In this document: positions 9,325 through 17,109 of the stretch, one piece after another
How positions within the stretch are numbered: the stretch's first letter is position 1
How the letters are laid out: every line of letters starts with the position of its first letter
Source: CAWGLW01 sp963823525
Lineage (GTDB): Bacteria; Pseudomonadota; Gammaproteobacteria; Steroidobacterales; Steroidobacteraceae
Assembly (NCBI GenBank): GCA_963823525.1
Contig: CAWGLW010000006.1
Coordinates: 806,001 to 870,000 of the forward strand
Length of the DNA: 64,000 bases
Direction: 5' to 3'
Notes under the pieces: model-generated
Told to the model about the DNA's origin: nothing
The model's input: the letters and a program-made list of their open reading frames with translations, nothing else
Database searches by the model: none
Program-made: the position numbers and the translations under genes

Positions 9325-9344
9325 GTGGCGGAACCCTCCGCCAC
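9325..9344 (+). promoter_or_regulatory. Perfect 8-bp stem-loop in the 5' leader of the cupin gene
   Basis: GTGGCGGA, loop ACCC and TCCGCCAC form a perfect hairpin 24 bases upstream of ATG 9369 and just before its AAGGAG ribosome site. As DNA it is a palindrome that the divergent winged-helix regulator could bind; as RNA it could affect translation. There is no T tract, so it is not a simple terminator. Confidence 0.4.
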
Positions 9345-9368
9345 GGGGAACCAGGAAAGGAGATCGCT

Positions 9369-9731
9369 ATGAAACAGTCGCGAAATGAGTTGCCGATACG
9401 CCTCGATGCAGGCGGCGTCTGCATCCAGGCGCAGGACTGGGCCGACCTCAATGTCGCGCGCATCCGCTTCCCGAAGGGCGCCGACGCCGCTCCGCTGCTC
9501 GCTGGCCTGCCGGAGGACCTCTGCCAGTGCCCGCATTGGGGCACGGTGCTGAAGGGTTCCATCCACGTGCGCTACGCGGACGGCCGGGAAGAGACCGTGC
9601 ACGCCGGCGATGTCTACTACTGGCCCCCCGGCCACACGGTCAGGGTGGACGAGGACTACGAAGCCATCGAGTTCAGCCCGAGCGGGCCGATGCGCGAAGT
9701 CATCGATCACCTGAAATCGAAACTCACTTAG
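9369..9731 (+). CDS. Cupin-domain protein
   Basis: The 120-residue protein has a cupin-like beta-barrel pattern: CPHWGTVLKGSIHVRY in the first motif region and HAGDVYYWPPGHTV in the second. Some canonical metal ligands are present (His in CPHWG and in PPGHTV), but I cannot confirm a full metal site. ATG 9369 is preceded by a strong AAGGAGAT ribosome site; the open frame upstream lacks such a site. It is followed 15 bases later by a tautomerase-family gene, so the two are probably one transcript. Small-molecule binding or an enzymatic role on a polar substrate is possible. Confidence 0.8.
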   Translation: MKQSRNELPIRLDAGGVCIQAQDWADLNVARIRFPKGADAAPLLAGLPEDLCQCPHWGTVLKGSIHVRYADGREETVHAGDVYYWPPGHTVRVDEDYEAIEFSPSGPMREVIDHLKSKLT

Positions 9732-9746
9732 TGTAAGGAGAAAGAA

Positions 9747-9971
9747 ATGCCACTCGTAACGATCGACGTCATCAAAGACGTATTCACCCCCAAGCAGAAA
9801 GAGCAGCTGATCGACAAGGTCACTGCCGCGATGATCGAGGTAGAGGGCGAAAACATGCGCGCCGTGACCTGGGTTCGCATCAACGAGTTTGAAGGCGGTG
9901 ACTGGGCCATCGGCGGGCAGCGACTCGCGGCGAAGGACGTGCAGGCAATGGCCCGGGGCAAAGCGGCGTAG
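9747..9971 (+). CDS. 4-oxalocrotonate tautomerase family protein
   Basis: The 74-residue protein begins Met-Pro-Leu-Val-Thr, giving the N-terminal proline that serves as general base in the tautomerase superfamily after Met removal. The length and the order beta-strand, helix (KQKEQLIDKVTAAMIEVEG), strand (WVRINEF) and GGDWAIGG hairpin fit a short 4-OT-type subunit that forms hexamers. The ribosome site AAGGAGAAAG is strong. It lies 15 bases after the cupin gene. Its substrate is unknown. Confidence 0.85.
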   Translation: MPLVTIDVIKDVFTPKQKEQLIDKVTAAMIEVEGENMRAVTWVRINEFEGGDWAIGGQRLAAKDVQAMARGKAA

Positions 9972-9997
9972 CTCGCGGCACCGGGGACATAGACGCG

Positions 9998-10021
9998 GGG
10001 CGGCCTCCTCTGAGGTCGTCC
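9998..10021 (+). terminator. Stem-loop after the cupin-tautomerase pair
   Basis: A 10-bp stem (two G-U pairs in RNA) with loop CTCT lies 26 bases after the tautomerase stop. There is no T run after it, so intrinsic termination is uncertain; it may instead stabilise the transcript end. Confidence 0.35.
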
Positions 10022-10124
10022 CGCAGTTCATCTGGAATGACGCAGCCATCGATCTCGTGGCAACACCCGCCGGATGGAGTCCGTCGGGCGGAACGGGGCC
10101 GCGATCTGCGCGCTGTGGGCGGAT

Positions 10125-10307
10125 ACGGTAAGGCGTCTTGAGCTGGTACCGGACGCTGCCGTTCGGTGTGAGCGACAGGCGCTGCTCCGCAATGGCTGGC
10201 CGACTGATGTAGCGACACAGCCGCTCGAGCTTCTGGCGTTGATCCGCTCGCGCCGCCACGCCGGCGTGCAGCGAGAGCGCGCTGGGACTGGGATGCGAGT
10301 AAATTCT
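10125..10307 (-). mobile_element. IS91-like transposase C-terminal remnant
   Basis: On the minus strand, a stretch of about 60 codons reads LSLHAGVAARADQ, then LERLCRYISRPAIAEQRLSL, then SVRYQLKTPYR. This is the well-conserved C-terminal part of IS91/IS801-type Y2 transposases, just before the GTTH segment. The similarity stops abruptly at about 10125 and the expected continuation is absent. The N-terminal catalytic half is also missing. No inverted repeats or target duplications are visible, as expected for this family and for an old fragment. It is not functional. Confidence 0.7.
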
Positions 10308-10474
10308 ACCTGCCCATAGGAGTCCGCCTGGGCAAGGTGTTCGTGCAGCCGAAAGGCAGCTGGAAACTGTATTTCGAGTACCAGACCAGTCTGATCTACC
10401 ACAACTGGCTCGGTTCGGCCGTAGAGAACTCGTTCCAATGCAACGTTGCCTACGCGATCCCTGTCGGCAAGTAA
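10283..10474 (+). pseudogene. C-terminal remnant of an outer-membrane transporter-like protein
   Basis: In the plus frame ending at TAA 10472, about 60 codons read DASKFYLPIGVRLGKVF, then SWKLYFEYQTSLIYHNWLG, then CNVAYAIPVGK. Alternating hydrophobic strands and a short final strand resemble the last two beta-hairpins of porin-like 'neuromedin U/SphA-type' outer-membrane proteins. The upstream part is gone, and it abuts the IS91-like remnant in opposite orientation near 10280, so transposon-mediated deletion is the likely cause. The family call is tentative. Confidence 0.45.
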
Positions 10475-10641
10475 CCTCGGCATCAACTGCGGTGGCCTCA
10501 GGCCGTGCTTCTGGCCGCCTGTTCGAAAACAGCCCGTCGCGTTGCCGATCCTGCGGTTGCGTCTTGCATCGGCGGGACCGGAGGCTATGCTTGTCGAATA
10601 GCCAGCCAACAGTGTCCGGCCATCGTGCCAGGGGGGAACAC

Positions 10642-11526
10642 ATGAATCGCCTGCTCATCGCCTGCGCGGCAGCCGCGCTGCTTTCAGCCTGCAAACCCGC
10701 CGCCGAAAAGAACATTGAACCGGCCACTGCGCCGCCGACGGGGTCGCCATCGTCGGCCCAGCTTGCACCTGCCGTTGGAGCAGCGCCCGAGAACCCAAAG
10801 GCGCATCAAGGCGAGGTTCACTGGGGCTACGAGGGCGAGCAGGGCCCTGGGTATTGGGCCGGCCTGAGTCCGGGGTTCTCTGCCTGTGGCGATGGCAGAC
10901 ACCAGTCGCCCATCGACCTGATCGGTGCCGTGCCGACCGAGGGCAAACGAATCGCGCGTGTATTTGGGGAGACGTTCCTGAGCGTCGACTCACGCGCGCG
11001 GGTGATGGACCTCATCGACAACGGCCACACGATCCAGGTCAGCAGTGACGCGGAAATGTCGCTGGACGTCGACGGTACACATTACGAACTCGTCCAGTAC
11101 CATTTTCATGCGCCGAGCGAGCACACAATTGATGGTCGGCACAGCCCGATGGAAGTGCATTTCGTGCACGAGTCAGCCGATGGCCAACTGGCGGTGGCCG
11201 GGGTCCTTATCGAGGAGGGGGAGGCTGCTGCTTTCCTGGAACCCGTGATCGCCGGGCTGCCATCCGATGAAGGCGGCGAGCGGCATCTCGAGGGCCTTAA
11301 GCTGGATACCGATTCGTTAAACCCTTTGCCGGATGCCTATTACCGCTACGATGGTTCGCTGACCACGCCGCCTTGTTCGGAAGGCGTGCGCTGGTTCATT
11401 TCGAAGGAATACTACACGGCGTCGCCGGAGCAGATTGGCGCCATAGCATCACACTTGCACAAGAACAATCGGCCGGTTCAGCCGCTCAACGATCGCGAGC
11501 TGGCGCTGGTCTCGATCAAGAATTAG
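10642..11526 (+). CDS. Alpha-carbonic anhydrase, lipoprotein
   Basis: The 294-residue protein interconverts CO2 and bicarbonate. The N-terminus is a lipoprotein signal with lipobox LSAC and Cys17, followed by a Pro/Ala-rich linker to about residue 55. The alpha-class domain then starts with HWGYEGEQGPGYW. Zinc ligands are His154 and His156 (YHFHAPSEH) and His173 (EVHFVHE); the substrate-pocket strand SLTTPPCSEGVRWF is intact. ATG 10642 follows a GGGGGGAA ribosome site. It is probably anchored in the outer membrane facing the periplasm. It is a single gene with no transporter beside it. Confidence 0.93.
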   Translation: MNRLLIACAAAALLSACKPAAEKNIEPATAPPTGSPSSAQLAPAVGAAPENPKAHQGEVHWGYEGEQGPGYWAGLSPGFSACGDGRHQSPIDLIGAVPTEGKRIARVFGETFLSVDSRARVMDLIDNGHTIQVSSDAEMSLDVDGTHYELVQYHFHAPSEHTIDGRHSPMEVHFVHESADGQLAVAGVLIEEGEAAAFLEPVIAGLPSDEGGERHLEGLKLDTDSLNPLPDAYYRYDGSLTTPPCSEGVRWFISKEYYTASPEQIGAIASHLHKNNRPVQPLNDRELALVSIKN

Positions 11527-12140
11527 ACCGATCGCCGGTCTGAACGCCGGGGAGCGAGATGAACGAATCCACAAATCTGATCGCAACCATGGCGGACGTA
11601 TATGCGGGCCGGTCAACTCGACAAGGCCGAACCGCAGAAGGCTCTTGAATCGTTCCGGATGATTGACGTGCAAGAGACCCCACAACTCGCACCCTGGCGA
11701 TTGCAAGGCGAGGCGCTGGCGTTGCACGCGCTGGGTGCCGTACTGGCCAACAGTTCGGCCAGTCTCCCGTCGAACTGGCCGCCATACGATTCGACCCTGC
11801 GCTCAGGGTCAATCCATCGAACATCCCCGGATCGAAGGCGCAGGCCGCGTAGAGATCGAAATATCGGTGTCATGGCAGGCACCATGGAACCCGAGACGTC
11901 GCGGGAGAGCTACATTAAAGGCGGTCGCCTACTGTCAGCGTTTAAGCGATATCGAGAGCGCATAGTCAGGCCCAAATCCTTGCCACAATTTTGTCACAGC
12001 GCCAACGTAATTCGGGGTGATCCGGCGTGATCGGCGGAGACGCAATGTGATTGTTATTTCTTGTGATATCGACTGACTCATTGACCCAGAACGGGTGCCA
12101 TTACGCGTTCACGCGCGCATGGCAATTCACCGCGAGAATT
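11527..12140. other. 614-bp stretch without a convincing gene; possible degraded coding remnant
   Basis: No family-recognisable gene lies between the carbonic anhydrase and the tRNA. A plus frame starting ATG 11602 (142 codons) opens with QLDKAEPQKALESF and APWRLQGEALALHALG, which look like tetratricopeptide sequence such as the C-terminal part of TolB-N/TPR proteins. It then changes to Arg-rich nonsense, while a neighbouring frame becomes protein-like (VELAAIRFDPALRVNPSN). This pattern suggests a decayed gene with a frameshift. Confidence is low. Confidence 0.3.
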
Positions 12141-12216
12141 TGGTGGGCCCGGTAGGATTCGAACCTACGACCAAGGGATTATGAGTCCCCTGCACTAACC
12201 GCTGTGCTACAGGCCC
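12141..12216 (-). tRNA. tRNA with CAU anticodon, probably tRNA-Ile2 (lysidine-modified)
   Basis: A full 76-base cloverleaf reads on the minus strand. The acceptor stem is GGGCCTG with CGGGCCC and the encoded CCA end is at 12141-12143. The D stem is GCAC/GTGC, the anticodon loop is CTCATAA and the T arm is GTAGG-TTCGAAT-CCTAC. CAU is shared by initiator Met, elongator Met and Ile2. C4-G69 and C5-G68 and the TTGGTC variable region resemble E. coli tRNA-Ile2, a TilS substrate, more than elongator Met. The D-stem pair 12-23 is A-U rather than the common U-A. Confidence 0.9.
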
Positions 12217-12226
12217 GCGGTCGGTC

Positions 12227-12232
12227 ATTGTA
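12227..12232 (-). promoter_or_regulatory. Possible -10 element of the tRNA promoter
   Basis: TACAAT on the minus strand lies 10 bases before the tRNA 5' end, suitable for a -10 box with a short leader. No good -35 hexamer is visible at the usual spacing, so the call is weak. Confidence 0.3.
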
Positions 12233-12332
12233 ATGAATACGCAACGATTGGGCAGCCCGCGCGTTGAATCTTGACGACGGCGTGCCACCAGTGGCGCAGG
12301 AAGGTCTGCGGCCCCTCCGATGGCGCCGCAGG

Positions 12333-12350
12333 CCGGCCCGAGAGGGCCGG
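12333..12350 (-). terminator. GC-rich hairpin directly after ilvE
   Basis: CCGGCCC and GGGCCGG form a perfect 7-bp stem with a 4-base loop, starting about 5 bases past the ilvE stop. It lacks a T run, so it may be a transcript-stabilising hairpin or need another factor for termination. Confidence 0.4.
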
Positions 12351-12354
12351 GCGA

Positions 12355-13365
12355 TCAGACCCTCTTTGTCCAGCCGTGCGTATCGGGAACTTCGCCGTTC
12401 TGGATCGCGACGAGCGCCGCGCGCAGACGCTGCGTCACCGGGCCCACCTCGCCGGAGCCGACCGCGTATTCCTTTTCGTTATGCACCAGCGTGCCCACGC
12501 CGGCGAGTACCGCGGCGGTACCGGAGAGCGCCGCCTCGCCCGTCTTGACCCAGTCGAGCATCTCCGCCACGTCAAACACGCGCTCTTCGACCTTGAACCC
12601 GCTTTCGCGTGCCAGGGTCAGCAGTGAATCGCGCGTCACACCGTGCAGGAAAGTGGAATCCAGGCTGCGCGTCAGAATATGCCCTTCACGAATCAGCAGG
12701 AAGTTGGCAGCGCCGGTTTCCTGCACGGAACCGCCCGGGCAGAACAGGACCTGGTCGACGTTGTATTTTTTGCGTGCAGCCAGTGTCGGCCCCATGGCCG
12801 CGGCGTAGTTGCCGCCCGTCTTGACGATGCCAAGGTGCTCCGCGGTGCGATGTGTGCGATCTTCAACGAAAATTCTCAGCGGCTTGATTCCGCCGGAGAA
12901 GTAGTCCCAGACCGGGCTGGCAAGCACCAGCAGGCTGGCTTCATTCGATGGCTGGGAGGCGGCGCCGATGTTCGGCAGCGTGCCAAACAGCAGCGGGCGC
13001 AGATAGAGCGCACCGGGTGGCTCGGGAACCTGATCACGCACGCGGTCAATGACCTCAATGACCATCGCCTCAAGTTGACCGGCATCGGGCTCGGGCAGGA
13101 ACAACTGCCGGGCACTCTGGCGCATGCGTTCGATGTGCTTGCCCATGCGGAACACGTTCACACTGCCGTCGGACCAGCGATACGCCTTGAACCCCTCGAA
13201 ACAACTGCTCGCGTAGTGCAGCACGTGCGCGGCCGGATGCATGGGAATCGTGCCCAGCGGACGAATCTCGTGGGCCCCCCATTGGCCGTCCCGGTAGCTG
13301 GCGATCGCCATCTGGTCAGCAAGCAAAGTGCCAAAAGCCGGGCGAGGCGTCGTATTTGTTGTCAT
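12355..13365 (-). CDS. ilvE: Branched-chain amino acid aminotransferase
   Basis: The 336-residue fold-type IV PLP enzyme transfers the amino group of Leu, Ile or Val to 2-oxoglutarate. The Schiff-base lysine is Lys182 in VKTGGNY. HYASSCFEGFKAYRW, ALYLRPLLFGT and VQETGAANFLL are typical of the larger eukaryote-like BCAT2 subgroup. ATG 13365 is preceded by AGGA at 11 bases; an upstream ATG at 13413 would add 16 unconserved residues. It lies 50 bases downstream of the E2 gene on the same strand, so transamination and oxidative decarboxylation of branched-chain amino acids are encoded together, indicating a catabolic role here. Confidence 0.93.
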   Translation of the reverse strand: MTTNTTPRPAFGTLLADQMAIASYRDGQWGAHEIRPLGTIPMHPAAHVLHYASSCFEGFKAYRWSDGSVNVFRMGKHIERMRQSARQLFLPEPDAGQLEAMVIEVIDRVRDQVPEPPGALYLRPLLFGTLPNIGAASQPSNEASLLVLASPVWDYFSGGIKPLRIFVEDRTHRTAEHLGIVKTGGNYAAAMGPTLAARKKYNVDQVLFCPGGSVQETGAANFLLIREGHILTRSLDSTFLHGVTRDSLLTLARESGFKVEERVFDVAEMLDWVKTGEAALSGTAAVLAGVGTLVHNEKEYAVGSGEVGPVTQRLRAALVAIQNGEVPDTHGWTKRV

Positions 13366-13415
13366 GCGTTGCAATCCTGAAGTCAGGCCGGCGGCCGTAT
13401 GTGACCGCGGCATTT

Positions 13416-14729
13416 CTAGCCGGGGATAAAGATCATCGCCGGGTGTTCGAGCATTTCCTTAAGTGACTGAATCATAGCGGCTGCATCAAAACCGTCGACG
13501 AAACGATGATCAAAAGAGGACGACAGGTTCATGATGCGCCTCACAGAAATTGATCCGTTGTGCACGACGGGGCGTTCGATCGCCTTGTTGACACCGATGA
13601 TCGCCATCTCCGGGGCGTTGATGATTGGCGTCGATACGATACCGCCCAGCCTGCCGAGGCTGGTGACCGTAATCGTCGAGCCGGTGAGTTCCTCGCGCTT
13701 CGCCTTGTTGCTGCGCGCGGCCTGCGATACCCGGCGGATCTCGCCGGCCAGCTCCTGGAGACTGAGCGCCTCGGCGTGACGCACGACCGGCACCTTGAGC
13801 CCGTCCTGTGTCTGCGTTGCGATGCCGACGTGGACCCCTCGATGGCGCACGATCAGACCGCGCTCCGCATCGTGCAGCGCGTTGCATTGGGGGTAGCTCT
13901 CGAGGACGCGGGTCAACGCGGCTATCAGGAACGGCAGGTAGGTCAGCCCTGGCGTGCCTTGCGGCTGTTTCTCATTGAGGTAGCTGCGCAGCGACTCGAG
14001 CTCCGTCACGTCGATTTCCTCGACATAGGCAAAGTGGGGAATGTTCCGCTTGGCATCGGTCATGCGCTGCGCGATCAGCCGGCGCACCCCAATGATCTTG
14101 ATTTCTTCGACACCGAGTCGCGGGGCCCGAGCGGTGTCGCCGGGAATGAGTGAACCGGCGCTCACGGGTGACGCGCCGGCCATCGCCGTATCGAAGTCCG
14201 CGCGCGTAATCCGCCCGCCCGGACCCGACCCGGAAACCCGGGCGAGGTCGATGCCCGCCTCGCGCGCACGCCGCCGCATCGCCGGCGATGCCTTGACTCG
14301 CCCGCCGGTTGCGCCCTCACCAGCGGCTGCTGTTTCCTCATTCGCCGCCGGTACCGTGGCGACCGGCCCGCGTTTCGCCGGCGCGGCCTCAGGCACGGGT
14401 TTTGGTTTCGGCTTCTCCTCAGACGCCTCTTCGGGCGCCGCTTCGGGCACAGGCGATGCCACGGGTTCGGGCAGCAATTCCTCGTCGCTCTCGATATCGA
14501 ACACGATCAACTCAGCGCCGACGCTGATCACGTCCCCGGGCTTGCCCGCCATCGAGACAACCTTTCCGGTCACCGGCGCAGGCACCTCGACCGCGGCTTT
14601 CTCAGTCATAACCTCGGCCATTGTCTGGTCTTCCTCGACCTGTTGTCCGACGCTGACATGCCAGGCGACGATCTCTGCCTCGACCGTTCCTTCGCCGAGA
14701 TCCGGCATCTTGAACACGTAGCGGGTCAT
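13416..14729 (-). CDS. bkdB: Dihydrolipoamide acyltransferase (E2) of branched-chain keto acid dehydrogenase
   Basis: The 437-residue E2 subunit moves the branched acyl group from lipoyl to CoA. Domains in order are a single lipoyl domain (residues 1-80; lipoylated Lys44 in MTEKAAVEV), an Ala/Pro/Glu-rich linker (about 85-145), an E3/E1-binding domain (about 148-185, VKASPAMRRRAREAG to SGPGGRITRADF) and the catalytic domain with active-site His408 and Asp412 in DHRFVDG. Its start overlaps the E1beta stop by 4 bases, indicating translational coupling. No E3 gene is in the window, so lipoamide dehydrogenase is supplied elsewhere. Confidence 0.93.
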   Translation of the reverse strand: MTRYVFKMPDLGEGTVEAEIVAWHVSVGQQVEEDQTMAEVMTEKAAVEVPAPVTGKVVSMAGKPGDVISVGAELIVFDIESDEELLPEPVASPVPEAAPEEASEEKPKPKPVPEAAPAKRGPVATVPAANEETAAAGEGATGGRVKASPAMRRRAREAGIDLARVSGSGPGGRITRADFDTAMAGASPVSAGSLIPGDTARAPRLGVEEIKIIGVRRLIAQRMTDAKRNIPHFAYVEEIDVTELESLRSYLNEKQPQGTPGLTYLPFLIAALTRVLESYPQCNALHDAERGLIVRHRGVHVGIATQTQDGLKVPVVRHAEALSLQELAGEIRRVSQAARSNKAKREELTGSTITVTSLGRLGGIVSTPIINAPEMAIIGVNKAIERPVVHNGSISVRRIMNLSSSFDHRFVDGFDAAAMIQSLKEMLEHPAMIFIPG

Positions 14730-15742
14730 GGCGTCTCCATGACGGCCTTAAGGCCGGTCGTCACTCTTTTCTGGCCGGGGAAGTATTCCCATTCGAACGC
14801 GTGCGGGTAAGGCGTGTCCCAACCGGCCACACGCTGTATCGGCGCTTCGAGATCCCAGAAGCATTCCTCCTGGATCGTTGCGGACAACTCAGCGCCGAAA
14901 CCCGAGAACCGTGTGGCTTCGTGGGCGATCACACAACGTCCGGTTTTGCGTACCGACGTGCAGATCGTATCGACATCCAGCGGTATCAGCGAACGGAGGT
15001 CGATGATTTCCGCGTCCAGTCCCATTGCCCGCGCGGCCGCCTCGCAGACGTACACCATCGTGCCGTAAGTGATGATCGTGACCTGCGTGCCGGGGCGGAC
15101 GATTTCAGCGTGCCCCAGCGGGACCGTGTAGTAACCGTCCGGCACCTCGCCCTTCGGGTGTGTCGTCCAGGGCACGGCCGGTTTCCCAGGGTCACCGTCG
15201 AACGGGCCGTTATACAGACGCTTGGGCTCGAAGAAGACCACCGGGTCGTCATCTTCGATGCAGGTGATCAGCAGCCCCTTGGCATCGTAGGGGTTCGAGG
15301 GCATCACCACCTTGATGCCGCACACATGCGTGAAGATACCCTCCGGGCTCTGCGAGTGGGTCTGCCCGCCCCGGATGCCGCCGCCGCAGGGTGTTCGTAC
15401 CGTTACCGGCGCCCAGAATTCACCGGCGCTGCGGTAACGCAGTCGCGCAAGCTCGCTGAAGATCTGGTCGACGGCCGGATAGATATAGTCGGCGAACTGC
15501 ACCTCCGCAACCGGGCGCAGACCGTTGACGCCCATGCCGATGGCCGCACCGACGATCGCGCCTTCTGCGATCGGCGTGTCGAGCACCCGGTGCTCGCCGT
15601 ATTTGCGCTGAAGGCCGTCGGTGACCCGAAAGACACCGCCGAAAAATCCCACGTCCTCGCCAAGAATGATCACATCCGGATCGCGCGCGAGCATCACGTC
15701 CATGGCCGAATTGAGCGCCTGGATCATGTTCATCTGTGCCAT
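14726..15742 (-). CDS. bkdA2: Branched-chain keto acid dehydrogenase E1 beta subunit
   Basis: The 338-residue protein is the transketolase-like beta subunit of the E1 decarboxylase. Signature segments are DVIILGEDVGFFGGVFRVT near the start, EGAIVGAAIGMGVNGLRP, PCGGGIRGGQTHSQSPE in the thiamine-site region and IDLRSLIPLDVDTI towards the C-terminus. With the alpha subunit it forms the alpha2beta2 thiamine-diphosphate enzyme that decarboxylates 2-oxo acids from Val, Leu and Ile. It starts 3 bases after the E1 alpha stop and overlaps the E2 start by 4 bases. Confidence 0.94.
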   Translation of the reverse strand: MAQMNMIQALNSAMDVMLARDPDVIILGEDVGFFGGVFRVTDGLQRKYGEHRVLDTPIAEGAIVGAAIGMGVNGLRPVAEVQFADYIYPAVDQIFSELARLRYRSAGEFWAPVTVRTPCGGGIRGGQTHSQSPEGIFTHVCGIKVVMPSNPYDAKGLLITCIEDDDPVVFFEPKRLYNGPFDGDPGKPAVPWTTHPKGEVPDGYYTVPLGHAEIVRPGTQVTIITYGTMVYVCEAAARAMGLDAEIIDLRSLIPLDVDTICTSVRKTGRCVIAHEATRFSGFGAELSATIQEECFWDLEAPIQRVAGWDTPYPHAFEWEYFPGQKRVTTGLKAVMETP

Positions 15743-15745
15743 TGC

Positions 15746-16984
15746 TCAGCCCTCCTGTTCCGCGCGCAACTGCTCGCGTTGTTTCTGCAGCCAGGGCGGC
15801 ATTTCCTTATAGACATCATCGAACATCAGGTCTCGATTGAGTCGTGGACCGTCACTCAGCGTGCCGTACTGGACGGCTTCCCGCCAGCTCTCGGTCACCA
15901 GTGTCTCGAACTCCTTCGTCAGCGCCTCGTGCCTTTCTTCCGACCATTCTCCGAGCTTGATCAGATGCTCCTTGAGGCGGTTCACCGGGTCACCGAGCGG
16001 CCAGCGCTCATAGTCGTCCTTCGGCCGGTAGCGCGACGGGTCGTCGCTGGTCGAGTGCGCGGAACCGCGGTACGTGACGTGCTCGATCAGCGTCGGACCG
16101 GTCCCCGTCCGGGCACGTTCCGCAGCCCACTGCGTGACCGCATAAACGGCGAGGAAATCGTTACCGTCAACGCGGATACCGGCAATGCCGTACCCGGGAC
16201 CGCGCGCGGCGAACGAGCGTTGTTCGCCACCGGCAAAGCCCTGGAAGGTCGAGATGGCCCACTGGTTATTGACGACATTGAGAATGACCGGCGCCTGGTA
16301 GACGGAGGCAAACAGCATCGCATGATGGAAGTCTGCCTCCGCGCTGGAGCCCTCGCCAATCCAGCTCGCCGCAATGTCGTCGGTTCCCTTGATCGCGGCG
16401 GCCATCGCCCAGCCAACCGCCTGTGGAAACTGCGTGGTCAGGTTGCCGGAGATCGAAAAGATCCGCCCTTCGGCCCAGTGATACATCACCGGCAGCTGGC
16501 GCCCCTTACACATGTCGCGCGTGTTCGAAAGCAGCTGGCACATCAGGTCAACCAGCGGACGGCCACGCACCATATAGAAACCCTGGTTGCGGTACGACGG
16601 AAACAGCATGTCGCCGGGCCGCAAGGCCATGCACTGAGCGACCGAGACGGCTTCCTCGCCGAGTGACCGCATGTAGAACGAGGTCTTTCCCTGACGCTGC
16701 GCACGTTGCATCCGTTCGTCGTAGATCCGCGTCAGCAACATGTGCCGCAGGCCGATCTGCAGCTCCGCCGGATCGAGGTGAGGATTCCAGGGGCCCACGG
16801 CCGTGTGCGCGTCATCCAGAACGCGAACCAGATCAATCGAAAGATGGCTGATCCCGCGAACCGGGGCGTTGATGTCGGGACGGTCCACCGCACCCGCATC
16901 GGAAAGCTCCAGGTAACTGAAATCCGGGCGCTCGCCGGGCCGTGAATGCGGTTTTGGAATGTGCAGGCGTGATCGTCTTGGCAT
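15746..16984 (-). CDS. bkdA1: Branched-chain keto acid dehydrogenase E1 alpha subunit
   Basis: The 412-residue E1 alpha subunit binds thiamine diphosphate. It contains QGKTSFYMRSLGEEAV, DMLFPSYRNQG, the GEGSSAEADFHHAM metal-binding segment ending at NNQWAIST, and the phosphorylation-loop-like YRGSAHSTSDDPSRYR. ATG 16984 is preceded by GGAGAG at a good distance; a frame extension to 17020 lacks a site. The N-terminal 50 residues are an extension seen in Pseudomonas-type BkdA1. It is first in the operon and divergent from the Lrp-type regulator, with a 125-base shared promoter region. Confidence 0.94.
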   Translation of the reverse strand: MPRRSRLHIPKPHSRPGERPDFSYLELSDAGAVDRPDINAPVRGISHLSIDLVRVLDDAHTAVGPWNPHLDPAELQIGLRHMLLTRIYDERMQRAQRQGKTSFYMRSLGEEAVSVAQCMALRPGDMLFPSYRNQGFYMVRGRPLVDLMCQLLSNTRDMCKGRQLPVMYHWAEGRIFSISGNLTTQFPQAVGWAMAAAIKGTDDIAASWIGEGSSAEADFHHAMLFASVYQAPVILNVVNNQWAISTFQGFAGGEQRSFAARGPGYGIAGIRVDGNDFLAVYAVTQWAAERARTGTGPTLIEHVTYRGSAHSTSDDPSRYRPKDDYERWPLGDPVNRLKEHLIKLGEWSEERHEALTKEFETLVTESWREAVQYGTLSDGPRLNRDLMFDDVYKEMPPWLQKQREQLRAEQEG

Positions 16985-17049
16985 GAATCTCTCCGCGTTT
17001 GAGCGCACGCTGGTAAACACAGTAGATTACTCAAGCACGTGGCGCCTCG

Positions 17050-17078
17050 TTGAATTTATTGCGTTGCGCCGCAACAAT
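17050..17078 (+). promoter_or_regulatory. Putative sigma-70 promoter of the Lrp-type regulator
   Basis: TTGAAT (17050-17055) and AACAAT (17073-17078) are separated by exactly 17 bases and lie about 30 bases before the ATG. Each matches four of six consensus positions. The palindrome at 17063-17075 sits in the spacer and touches the -10 box, a layout suited to autorepression. Confidence 0.4.
17063..17075. promoter_or_regulatory. Perfect palindrome, candidate operator of the bkd regulator
   Basis: GTTGCG and CGCAAC form a perfect inverted repeat around one central C, with weaker symmetry outside (ATTG on the left, CAAT on the right). It lies between the divergent bkdA1 and Lrp-type genes. Lrp/AsnC proteins bind such short dyads as dimers, so it could control both directions. 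Confidence 0.45.
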
Positions 17079-17109
17079 GCGGAACCTCTGTTTCAGATTA
17101 TCCGACAAT

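Noticed and set aside
14801..16666. Long open frame of 621 codons on the plus strand over the bkd genes
   Set aside because: It is antisense to clearly conserved E1 alpha and E1 beta genes and is rich in Arg, Gly and His without domains, as expected from GC-rich codon bias.
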